Source of the DNA: DASTQL01 sp035761805
Lineage (GTDB): Bacteria > Actinomycetota > Actinomycetes > Jiangellales > Jiangellaceae
DNA length: 9,816 nt
Assembly (NCBI GenBank): GCA_035761805.1
Contig: DASTQL010000002.1
Span: 1-9,816, forward strand
Direction of reading: 5' to 3'
The notes beneath the pieces were generated by a model. That model did not search any database and had not been told where the DNA came from. It saw only the letters and a list, made by a program, of their open reading frames with translations. Both the position numbers and the translations under genes were made by a program. Positions 1-5,860 of the stretch are shown one piece after another; position 1 is the first letter of the stretch, and each line of letters opens with the position of its first letter.

Positions 1-1983
1 GTCGCGGTGGTCGCCGGTGCCGTGGCCCTGCTCGTCGCCGCCCGCGCGGCCGGTGTCTCCTACTGGGGGACGTCACCGGCGATCGCCGTGGGGTTCCCGG
101 TCGCCGTCCTCGGGACGACCGTGCTCGGCTGGTGGATCACCACCCGGGGGGACGTCGTCGTCGGGCGATGGGTGCTGGCGACGGCCGGCGCTCTCCTGCT
201 CTACCTGGTCGCGGTGGCCGTGGTGACCTGGGCGGTCGCGGCCGAGGGGCTCGCGTCCCCGGTGCTGGACTGGCTGGCGCTACCCGCGATGGGCGGCTTC
301 ACGATCGCCTTCGTCCTGCTCCAGGTGAGCCTGCTCGCCGCGCGCGACCGCTTCGCGGGCTGGGGGGACCGGCGTCGACCGATGACAGCAGCGCTCCTCG
401 CGTTGCTGGTGGCCAACCTGCTGCTGGGTGCCGCTTCGCTCGACCCCGATCCACCGCTCGACCAGGTCCAGCCCCCGATCGGAGACACCTGGCTGGCGGC
501 CGTCGCGGGCAGCTGGGTCGCGGCAGTCTTGTGGATCGCGTGGCTGCTGTCGGTCCTGGTTGGGCCGGTCGCCCTGTGGCGGGCGGTGGGCCGGACGTCC
601 GGCATGCCCCGCCGCCGGATGTCGGTCGCCGCCGTGGTGTCGCTGCTGCCGGTGAGCGTCATCGTGTGCTGCGTCCTGATCCTGCCTGTGCTCGCCGTCG
701 CGGGGCTGCCGGAGCGGCTCGCCGTCGACGTCCTCTTCGCCTTCTTCTCCTTCGCGTTCCCCCTGACCGCGGCCGGGCTCGCGGTGGCGGTCAGCGGCCG
801 CGAGGAGGGGCTCCGGCTGCACACCAAGGCCTTCGAGGTGTCGTTGACCGTCGCGGTCGGCGTGCTGTCCACCCTGGCGGCGGTGGCGGTCAGCACCCTG
901 GTGGCCGTCACCCTCGCCGACGGCTCCGTCCCTCTCGTCGTCGTGGCCACCGTCGGCGTGATCGCCCTGCTCGCCCCGCTCCGCCGCGGCGTCGTTCGGC
1001 GGTTGCTCCGGCTCGCCGACCCGCGCCTGGCCCTCGCCACCGACCTCGTACGGGAGGTGCAGGCGGCGGCAGGGGAACGCTCCAGGGGATCAGTGCGCGA
1101 GGTCCTCCGGGCCACCCTCGACGACCCCGCGCTCGAGGTGGCGGTGCGCTTGCCGGACGGCCGGTCCTGGGTGACCGTGGACGGGGTCGAGGTCGGGCCG
1201 CCCGGGGAGCAGGACCCCAAGCACGTGACCGCCGTAACTGACGCAGGCGGCGACCCTCACGCGTATGTGCTCCACCGGACGACGCCCGCGGACGCGGCCG
1301 GGATCGTGGCGGAGGTGCGCCCGCTCGTCGAGCGGGCCGTGCTCGAGGCCGCCGTGCGCCACCAGACCGACCGGCTCGCCGCCGAGCGGGCCCGGGCCGA
1401 CCGGGCGGCCGAGGACGAGCGGCGCAGGCTCGAGCGAGACCTGCATGACGGCGTGCAGGGCCGTCTGCTCGCCGTCGCACTCGACCTGCAGGCTGCGGAC
1501 GCCGCGACCCAGGACGGCGACGCGCACCTCGTCCTCACCGACGCCGTCAGCTCCTTGCGCACCGCCATCGAGGAGATGCGACGCCTGGCGACCGGCTCGG
1601 CGCCCGAGACCCTGGCCCGCCACGGCCTCGGTCCAGCCCTCGACGACCTCGTGCGGAAGCTGCCCGTGCCCGTCTCGGTCAGCGTGCCCGAAGGCCGGCT
1701 CGACCCGACGACCGAGACGGTCGCCTACCTGGTCGTCAGCGAGGCCGTCACCAACGCGGTCAAGCACGCTGCGCCGTGCTCGGTCGAGGTCGCCGTGACG
1801 CTCGAGGACGGCGTGCTCGGCATCACCGTGGTCGACGACGGCGCAGGGGGTGCCGACGTCCGCGCCGGCACCGGCCTCCGCGGGCTGACCGAACGCGTCG
1901 GCGCCGCCGGCGGGACGCTCGTCGTCAGCGACCGGAGACCGCACGGCACGGTGCTGGAGGTGGCCCTGCCGTGCGGGCGGTGA
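1..1983 (+). CDS. Sensor histidine kinase, NarL/HisKA_3 type (5' end outside window)
   Basis: Membrane sensor kinase that should autophosphorylate on histidine and pass phosphate to the regulator encoded next to it. The frame is open from base 1 with no ribosome site before the first GTG (7), so the true start is probably upstream. Numbering from that GTG, residues 1-330 hold about ten hydrophobic membrane segments with short loops. Residues about 347-461 look like the cryptic GAF-like domain common in actinobacterial kinases (DDPALEVAVRLPDG, then a dG-hAyvlH pattern). A charged coiled linker leads to the HisKA_3 box LERDLHDGVQGRLLA with phospho-acceptor His480. The ATPase domain has the N-box SEAVTNAVKH (Asn583), G1 box VDDGAGG (611-615) and G2 box GTGLRGL (621-627), so catalytic parts are intact. 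The signal sensed cannot be read from sequence; the large membrane domain suggests a membrane or small-molecule cue. Confidence 0.93.
   Translation, partial: VAVVAGAVALLVAARAAGVSYWGTSPAIAVGFPVAVLGTTVLGWWITTRGDVVVGRWVLATAGALLLYLVAVAVVTWAVAAEGLASPVLDWLALPAMGGFTIAFVLLQVSLLAARDRFAGWGDRRRPMTAALLALLVANLLLGAASLDPDPPLDQVQPPIGDTWLAAVAGSWVAAVLWIAWLLSVLVGPVALWRAVGRTSGMPRRRMSVAAVVSLLPVSVIVCCVLILPVLAVAGLPERLAVDVLFAFFSFAFPLTAAGLAVAVSGREEGLRLHTKAFEVSLTVAVGVLSTLAAVAVSTLVAVTLADGSVPLVVVATVGVIALLAPLRRGVVRRLLRLADPRLALATDLVREVQAAAGERSRGSVREVLRATLDDPALEVAVRLPDGRSWVTVDGVEVGPPGEQDPKHVTAVTDAGGDPHAYVLHRTTPADAAGIVAEVRPLVERAVLEAAVRHQTDRLAAERARADRAAEDERRRLERDLHDGVQGRLLAVALDLQAADAATQDGDAHLVLTDAVSSLRTAIEEMRRLATGSAPETLARHGLGPALDDLVRKLPVPVSVSVPEGRLDPTTETVAYLVVSEAVTNAVKHAAPCSVEVAVTLEDGVLGITVVDDGAGGADVRAGTGLRGLTERVGAAGGTLVVSDRRPHGTVLEVALPCGR
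1956..1960 (+). promoter_or_regulatory. Ribosome binding site for the response regulator, inside the kinase gene
   Basis: GGAGG lies 10 nt before the GTG at 1971 and supports that start. A second in-frame GTG at 1980 overlaps the kinase stop as GTGA and is the alternative, but starting at 1971 gives the family-typical opening MRAVIAED. Confidence 0.6.
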
Positions 1984-2678
1984 TCGCGGAGGACATGGTC
2001 CTGCTGCGCGAGGGGATCGCCCGGGTCCTCGCGCGCGCGGGCATCGAGGTGGTCGCCGAGGTGGGCGACGCGCGGGCCCTCGTCGGCGCGGTGGTCGCCA
2101 CCCGGCCGGACGTCGCCGTCGTCGACGTCCGGATGCCGCCGACCTTCGTCGATGAGGGTGCGCGGGCCGTTCTGCTGCTGCGGGAACGGTTTCCCGACCT
2201 GGCGGTCCTGGTGCTCTCGCACGTGGTCGACCCGGGGTTGGCCGCACGGCTGACAGCGGATCGGCCTGCGGCCTTCGGGTACCTGCTCAAGGACCGCGTG
2301 CTCGACCTGGAGGACTTCCTGGCGGCACTGCGCCGGGTGGTCGCCGGTGGCACTGCCATCGACCCGCTCGTGGTGACCCACCTGATGAGCCGCAGCACCG
2401 GCCGCCTGTCCGTGCTGTCGCCGCGCGAGCTCGAGGTCCTCGAGCGGTTGGCGCGCGGGTTGAGCAACGCTGCCCTCGCCGAGGACCTCGTTGTCTCGGA
2501 ACGCACCGTGGACGCCCACGTGAGCTCCATCTTCGCCAAGCTCGGCCTGCCGCCGGCACCTGACGTCAACCGAAGGGTGCAGGCCGCGCTGGCCTGGCTC
2601 GATGCGACCGCAGCGGCGAGCGACTCGGCAGTCGGACCGGCCGCTGCGGAGCCAGGGCGTCCCGGCGCTGCACGATGA
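1971..2678 (+). CDS. NarL/LuxR-family response regulator
   Basis: DNA-binding partner of the preceding kinase, 235 residues, the usual length for the family. The receiver domain (about 1-120) has the acidic pocket E7/D8, phospho-acceptor Asp52 in VVDVRMPP, the switch Ser83 in VLVLSH and the conserved Lys107 in GYLLKD. The C-terminal LuxR helix-turn-helix runs about 147-195, from LSPRELEVL through SNAALAEDLVVSERTV to IFAKLGL. A short Ala/Pro/Gly tail follows. The gene overlaps the kinase gene by 13 nt, which implies translational coupling and matched expression. A likely target is the membrane-protein gene just downstream, since short repeats lie between them, but that is inference. I do not assign a specific symbol. 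Confidence 0.95.
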   Translation: MRAVIAEDMVLLREGIARVLARAGIEVVAEVGDARALVGAVVATRPDVAVVDVRMPPTFVDEGARAVLLLRERFPDLAVLVLSHVVDPGLAARLTADRPAAFGYLLKDRVLDLEDFLAALRRVVAGGTAIDPLVVTHLMSRSTGRLSVLSPRELEVLERLARGLSNAALAEDLVVSERTVDAHVSSIFAKLGLPPAPDVNRRVQAALAWLDATAAASDSAVGPAAAEPGRPGAAR

Positions 2679-2718
2679 GTCGCGACAGCCGTGGGGAGTC
2701 GCGATAGGTGCTGGCACC
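2677..2718 (+). promoter_or_regulatory. Direct repeats and dyad, candidate operator
   Basis: GAGTCGCGA occurs at 2677-2685 and again at 2696-2704 (19-bp period); its core TCGCGA is self-complementary. Directly after comes GGTGC-TG-GCACC (2707-2718). The cluster lies 25-65 bp before a promoter-like -10, where NarL-type regulators often bind. Binding by the adjacent regulator is a guess. Confidence 0.3.
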
Positions 2719-2743
2719 GATGCCGGGCACCCGGGTCCGCCCC

Positions 2744-2749
2744 TAGCGT
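2744..2749 (+). promoter_or_regulatory. Possible -10 box for the membrane-protein gene
   Basis: TAGCGT fits the actinobacterial TAnnnT core in a CCCTAGCGTC context. No good -35 hexamer is visible at the right distance, which would fit a promoter needing an activator. The start of transcription would be near 2756. Confidence 0.35.
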
Positions 2750-2751
2750 CG

Positions 2752-2789
2752 GGCCGGTCGCCGGTCGACGGCGACGGGGCCGGAGGGGG
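2752..2789 (+). promoter_or_regulatory. Leader hairpin next to the ribosome binding site
   Basis: GTCGCC (2757-2762) pairs with GGCGAC (2770-2775) around a 7-nt loop, and flanking GGCC segments (2752-2755, 2778-2781) can extend the stem with a small internal mismatch. The Shine-Dalgarno GGAGGGGG (2782-2789) begins where the stem ends and lies 6 nt before the ATG at 2796. The outer stem would be lost if transcription starts near 2756. Confidence 0.35.
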
Positions 2790-2795
2790 CGACAG

Positions 2796-3524
2796 ATGCG
2801 TCGAGCACTGGTGCTGATGTGGGTGGGGTTCGTCCTGCCGTTCGTCCTGACGGTGATCAACGGTGGTCCGGACGGGTGGCTGCCGCACGTCCTCTTCCAC
2901 CCGACGTACGTGGCCTTCCTGGCGGTCGGTGGGTACGGCGTCCACGTGCTGCGCGCGTCGACGGAGTCACGGGCGCTGAGGCGGCTGGGGGCCGCAGCCG
3001 TAGCGGTGGCCGCGCTGGCAGCCGTGGGGCATCTCGGCGAGTTCGTGGCCGTCCTGCTCGGAGGCGGACTGCACGCGGGCGAGGAGGTCTTCGGGGCGCC
3101 GCTGCACCTGACCAGCGCCTCGGTCACCGTGCCGATGGTGTTGCTCGCCATCGTGCTCACGCTTGCGACGACGGTCACCGCCTGGGTGGTCACCCGGGAC
3201 GCCCCTGCCGGTCCCGCGTACTACCGCGGCGTCCGCACGGTGCACCGGTGGTCGTCCCTGGGCTTCACGATCGCTGTTCCGCTGCTCTTCGTCGCGCAGG
3301 ACTCGCCGGTCACGGCCGCCCTCGCCGTGGTGACGATCGTCGTCCTGCTGCTCACCGGCGTGCAGATGTCCGGCCGCCACTACCTGATCAGGTGGCGCCG
3401 GCGGCGCAACCGGCGGGACCGGGCCGGGAGTCAGCCCAGCAGGCCGGCGGGGACGACCCGCACCGGGAACGGCCGGGACAGCTCGAGCGCGTCGGTGCCG
3501 GAGGCGCGGCCGGCCTCCACGTAG
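2796..3524 (+). CDS. Multi-pass integral membrane protein, function unknown
   Basis: I do not recognise the family. The ATG at 2796 is chosen because a strong Shine-Dalgarno lies 6 nt upstream and the first residues, MRRALVLMWVGFVLP, form a positively charged end plus membrane helix. The longer frame from 2691 adds 35 low-complexity Arg/Gly residues and is rejected. The product has 242 residues with about six hydrophobic segments (about 5-21, 37-53, 64-89, 108-133, 153-168, 171-190). Histidines at or near segment ends (H31, H35, H50, H79, H93, H104, H150) might hold a metal or haem, which is speculation. After residue 200 the tail is Arg-rich (RWRRRRNRR) and then Ser/Pro/Thr-rich and disordered; that tail is the part overlapping the opposite-strand gene. 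Position right after a two-component pair suggests it could be their target. Confidence 0.75.
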   Translation: MRRALVLMWVGFVLPFVLTVINGGPDGWLPHVLFHPTYVAFLAVGGYGVHVLRASTESRALRRLGAAAVAVAALAAVGHLGEFVAVLLGGGLHAGEEVFGAPLHLTSASVTVPMVLLAIVLTLATTVTAWVVTRDAPAGPAYYRGVRTVHRWSSLGFTIAVPLLFVAQDSPVTAALAVVTIVVLLLTGVQMSGRHYLIRWRRRRNRRDRAGSQPSRPAGTTRTGNGRDSSSASVPEARPAST

Positions 3525-3979
3525 TCGCCGTCCTCCAGCCGCCAGGCGACGACGGCAGGCTCTTCTGAGTCGACCACCCAGTACGCCTCGCACCCGGCGC
3601 TGCGGTGGCGGTCATGCTTGACCAGCAGGTCGATGCGTCGCGTGCTGGGGGACAGGACCTCCACCGCGAGGGTCGGGGCGCCTGGCAGGTCCCGGTCGGT
3701 GAAGGCGACCCGGGGCGCGACCAGCAGGTCTGGCTGGAGCACGGTGTCGTCGGCGAGCACGACGTCGAGCGGGGCGAAGAGGACCACGTGGTCGGCGGGC
3801 ACCGCAGCATGGAGCAGGAGGAACAGCTGCGCAGCAACGGACTGGTGCCGGGTGCTCGGCGCCGGGGTCACGAGCAGGGACCCGTCGAGCAGCTCATAGC
3901 GGTGCCCGTCGTCGGGCAGCGCGTCGAGGTCGTCACGCGTCAGGGCCCGGCCGTACGGCAACGCTGCCACAGCCGTCAT
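3431..3979 (-). CDS. Uma2 family (DUF820) putative endonuclease
   Basis: Full-length Uma2-type protein of 182 residues, a soluble member of the PD-(D/E)xK nuclease-like fold. Visible family signatures in order: the N-terminal DGHRYELLDGSLLVTPAPS with H45 nearby, LQPDLLVAP with Asp84, LAVEVLSPST with Glu107, the following Lys121, and GCEAYWVVD, where most members have a G-x-x-EYW-x-VD motif. The Asp84/Glu107/Lys121 set matches the expected metal-binding and catalytic positions, so the fold is probably intact. The ATG at 3979 is preceded by GAGGAGG 4 nt upstream. Biological role of the family is poorly known; members are often scattered as single genes, and no restriction or toxin partner is adjacent here. 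The 3' end overlaps the membrane-protein gene by 94 bp on the other strand. Confidence 0.9.
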   Translation of the reverse strand: MTAVAALPYGRALTRDDLDALPDDGHRYELLDGSLLVTPAPSTRHQSVAAQLFLLLHAAVPADHVVLFAPLDVVLADDTVLQPDLLVAPRVAFTDRDLPGAPTLAVEVLSPSTRRIDLLVKHDRHRSAGCEAYWVVDSEEPAVVAWRLEDGDYVEAGRASGTDALELSRPFPVRVVPAGLLG

Positions 3980-4000
3980 GGTGCCTCCTCGCCGTCATGG
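3972..4000 (-). repeat. 10-bp direct repeat around the Uma2 start
   Basis: GCCGTCATGG is present at 3972-3981 and 3991-4000. On the minus strand each copy carries an ATG, at 3979 and 3998, with the only Shine-Dalgarno (3984-3990) between them. The outer ATG is out of frame with Uma2 (19 nt apart), so the inner one is the start. Confidence 0.6.
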
Positions 4001-4014
4001 GCTCCAACCCTGGC

Positions 4015-4044
4015 GGACGGCACCGACCCGCGACTGCGCCGTCC
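4015..4044. promoter_or_regulatory. Inverted repeat in the Uma2/tryptophanase divergent region
   Basis: GGACGGC (4015-4021) and GCCGTCC (4038-4044) are perfect inverted copies separated by 16 bp, between two diverging genes. This is operator-like spacing for a dimeric regulator. I see no clear -10/-35 pair for either gene here. Confidence 0.3.
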
Positions 4045-4093
4045 ACAGGGCACGACCGGCGCCGGGCCCTTCGACCCTCGGCCCCACGGGCGC

Positions 4094-4116
4094 GGAGGCC
4101 GATCATGTCGGGATGA
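4094..4116 (+). promoter_or_regulatory. Shine-Dalgarno plus three-codon mini-ORF overlapping the tryptophanase start
   Basis: GGAGG (4094-4098) lies 6 nt before an ATG at 4105 that opens ATG-TCG-GGA-TGA (Met-Ser-Gly-stop, 4105-4116). The stop overlaps the tryptophanase ATG (4113) as ATGA. For the tryptophanase ATG itself the same Shine-Dalgarno is 14 nt away, too far to be ideal. Reinitiation or a start-site choice at this overlap is the reading I favour. Confidence 0.4.
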
Positions 4117-5495
4117 CCGAGCCCACCTTCCGTACCGTGATCGAGCCCTTCCGCATCCACTCCGTCGAGCCGCTGCGCATGACCACGGCGGCGCACCGAG
4201 GGGCAGCGGTGCGCGAGGCGGGCTACAACCTCTTCCGGCTGCACGCCGACGACGTGCTCATCGACCTGCTCACCGACTCTGGTACGGGGGCGATGAGCCG
4301 CGACCAGTGGGCGGCCATCCAGCACGGCGACGAGTCCTACGCCGGCTCGCCGTCCTACTACATCTTCCGCGACGCGGTGCGCGAGCTCTTCCCGTACGAG
4401 CACGTCATCCCGACTCACCAGGGGCGGGCGGCTGAGAAGATCCTCTTCACGGTCCTCGGCGGCCCGGGCAAGGTCGTGCCCAACAACACCCACTTCGACA
4501 CGACGCGCGCCAACGTCGAGTACACCGGCGCGGAGGCCGTGGACCTGGTGATCGCCGAGGGCCGCGAGCCGCGCGGCGACCACCCCTTCAAGGGGAACAT
4601 GGACGTGAGCGCGCTGGACGCCCTGCTCCGCGCGCGCGGCCACCACGTACCCGTGGTGTTCATGACCGTGACCAACAACAGCGGCGGTGGCCAGCCCGTC
4701 GCCCTGGCCAACCTCCGGGCCGTACGCGAGGTCTGCGACTCCCACGGCAAACCACTCTTCCTCGACGCCTGCCGCTTCGCCGAGAACGCCTGGTTCATCA
4801 GGGAACGCGAGCCGGGGCAGGCCGGCCGCAACGTCAGCGACATCGTCCGCGACATGGCCGCGCTCGCCGACGGGATGACCATGAGCGCCAAGAAGGACCC
4901 GATGGGCAACATCGGGGGTTGGCTCGCGATGCACGACGACGCCCTGGCGCAGCAGTGCCGCAACCTGCTCATCCTGACCGAGGGGTTCCCCACGTACGGG
5001 GGGCTGGCCGGGCGCGACCTGGAGGCGCTGGCCCAGGGGCTGCGCGAGGTCGTCCAGCACGACTACCTGCGCTACCGGATCAGGTCCACCGCCTATGTCG
5101 GGGAGGCGCTGCAGCGGGCGGGCGTCCCGGTGCTGACCCCGGTCGGCGGGCATGCTGTCTACCTCGACGCGCGGGCGCTCCTGCCGCACGTGCCACCGCT
5201 GCAGTACCCGGGGCAGTCCCTGGCCGTTGCCCTGTACGAGGCCGGGGGAGTGCGGTCGTGCGAGATCGGCACCGTGATGTTCGGGCGGCGGCCAGACGGG
5301 GCGGAGGAACCCGCTGCGCTCGACCTGGTCCGCCTGGCCATCCCGCGGCGCACGTACACCCAGAGCCACATGGACTACGTCATCGAGGTCTGCGAGCACG
5401 TGGCCGGGCGGGCCGGCGAGCTGACCGGGTACCGGATCGTCGACGAGCCCCCGGCGCTGCGGCACTTCACGGCGGGCTTCGAGCCCGTGGCCTGA
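4113..5495 (+). CDS. tnaA: Tryptophanase (tryptophan indole-lyase), PLP-dependent
   Basis: Predicted to split L-tryptophan into indole, pyruvate and ammonia in the cytosol, with PLP and a monovalent cation. It has 460 residues, close to E. coli tryptophanase (471) and tyrosine phenol-lyase (456). Family blocks are intact: EPFRIHSVEP, IDLLTDSGTGAMS, GDESYAGS (Tyr76), IPTHQGR, DACRFAENAWFI (Asp218 and Arg221 near the PLP ring), MSAKKD with the Schiff-base Lys261, FPTYGGLAGRD, and IPRRTYTQSHMD (Arg412, substrate carboxylate). Residues that separate the two enzymes are tryptophanase-like: Asp129 in FDTTR (Thr in the phenol-lyase), Ile385 in CEIG (Arg in the phenol-lyase) and His451 in LRHFTA (Phe in the phenol-lyase). 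The ATG at 4113 is chosen because homology begins there; the in-frame extension to 3978 is low complexity. No tryptophan permease gene and no Trp-containing leader peptide are adjacent. Confidence 0.92.
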   Translation: MTEPTFRTVIEPFRIHSVEPLRMTTAAHRGAAVREAGYNLFRLHADDVLIDLLTDSGTGAMSRDQWAAIQHGDESYAGSPSYYIFRDAVRELFPYEHVIPTHQGRAAEKILFTVLGGPGKVVPNNTHFDTTRANVEYTGAEAVDLVIAEGREPRGDHPFKGNMDVSALDALLRARGHHVPVVFMTVTNNSGGGQPVALANLRAVREVCDSHGKPLFLDACRFAENAWFIREREPGQAGRNVSDIVRDMAALADGMTMSAKKDPMGNIGGWLAMHDDALAQQCRNLLILTEGFPTYGGLAGRDLEALAQGLREVVQHDYLRYRIRSTAYVGEALQRAGVPVLTPVGGHAVYLDARALLPHVPPLQYPGQSLAVALYEAGGVRSCEIGTVMFGRRPDGAEEPAALDLVRLAIPRRTYTQSHMDYVIEVCEHVAGRAGELTGYRIVDEPPALRHFTAGFEPVA

Positions 5496-5801
5496 CGGCC
5501 AGCCCGGCAGGACCGGCCCGGTACGGCAGCGTGTGCCATCTCTCCGACCCGGACCGGGCTCCGCCGAACTGATGCCGCCGCTCTCCGGGCGCACCCAGCC
5601 GGCCCAGCGCCGACAGCGCCGTCGTCTTGACCGACGGGACGACCGGCTGGCACCCGTGCGTCCCCGACGAATGGGCAATCCTGGCACCCGCCCGATCACG
5701 GCGGAAGGAGCGCAGCACCGCACTGACGTGAGGGGTCCACGGGGCCGGTGGCGGGTGGTCGTCGTGGCTCTCCGCGGGACCCGCCCCAGCGCTCAGGGAT
5801 C
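5496..5801. other. Non-coding stretch after tryptophanase
   Basis: About 300 bp without a convincing gene. Frames here (for example 5533-5856 on +, 5467-5718 on -) encode Arg/Pro/Ser-rich low-complexity strings without domains. It contains a tandem CAGCGCCG pair (5605-5612, 5614-5621), a direct repeat CTGGCACCCG (5647-5656, 5681-5690) and an inverted repeat GGCGGGT/ACCCGCC (5750-5756, 5779-5785). Confidence 0.6.
5595..5650 (+). terminator. Possible stem-loop terminator of the tryptophanase transcript
   Basis: CCAGCCGG (5595-5602) is inverted at 5643-5650 (CCGGCTGG), and inside it GTCGTC (5621-5626) pairs with GACGAC (5638-5643). The two stems stack on the 3' side with a 19-nt bulge on the 5' side. 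It lies 100 nt past the stop with no U-tract, so it is only a candidate. Confidence 0.25.
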
Positions 5802-5845
5802 GGTGTCCCGACCCGGTCGGGCCAGGGTGTCCCGGGTGAGCCCGG
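5802..5845. promoter_or_regulatory. Operator-like repeats upstream of the leader promoter
   Basis: GGTGTCCCG occurs at 5802-5810 and 5826-5834 (24-bp period). Overlapping the first copy is a near-perfect palindrome, CCCGACC-C-GGTCGGG (5807-5821), and CCGGG-TGAG-CCCGG follows at 5832-5845. All lie just before the extended -10, covering the -35 zone. Confidence 0.4.
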
Positions 5846-5854
5846 TGCTACGCT
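5846..5854 (+). promoter_or_regulatory. Extended -10 promoter for the 6026 gene
   Basis: TGC-TACGCT combines the TGn extension (5846-5847) with a TAnnnT core (5849-5854). Transcription should start near 5861, giving a leader of about 165 nt before the ATG at 6026. The -35 is weak, as is usual with an extended -10. Confidence 0.5.
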
Positions 5855-5860
5855 GATCAC

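Noticed and set aside
1725..3193. Long minus-strand frames (1725-2945 and 1925-3193) opposite the regulator and membrane protein
   Set aside because: Antisense frames of GC-rich genes without ribosome site or domains; the plus-strand regulator is clearly real.
3978..4112. 45-residue N-terminal extension of tryptophanase from the ATG at 3978
   Set aside because: Proline/arginine-rich, not found in the family, and its ATG overlaps the opposite-strand uma2 start; homology begins at 4113.
3997..4116. 39-codon plus-strand ORF ending in the ATGA overlap with tryptophanase, as a TnaC-like leader peptide
   Set aside because: No Shine-Dalgarno before the ATG at 3997, no Trp codon, low-complexity Arg/Pro content. 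Only its last in-frame ATG (4105) has a good ribosome site.
4113..5495. Tyrosine phenol-lyase as the identity of the lyase
   Set aside because: The phenol-lyase residues Thr124, Arg381 and Phe448 are replaced by Asp, Ile and His, the tryptophanase set.
3933..5723. 596-codon open frame on the minus strand across the tryptophanase gene
   Set aside because: Shadow of a high-GC gene: no domain, low-complexity Arg/Val/Gly composition, while the plus strand encodes an unmistakable tryptophanase.
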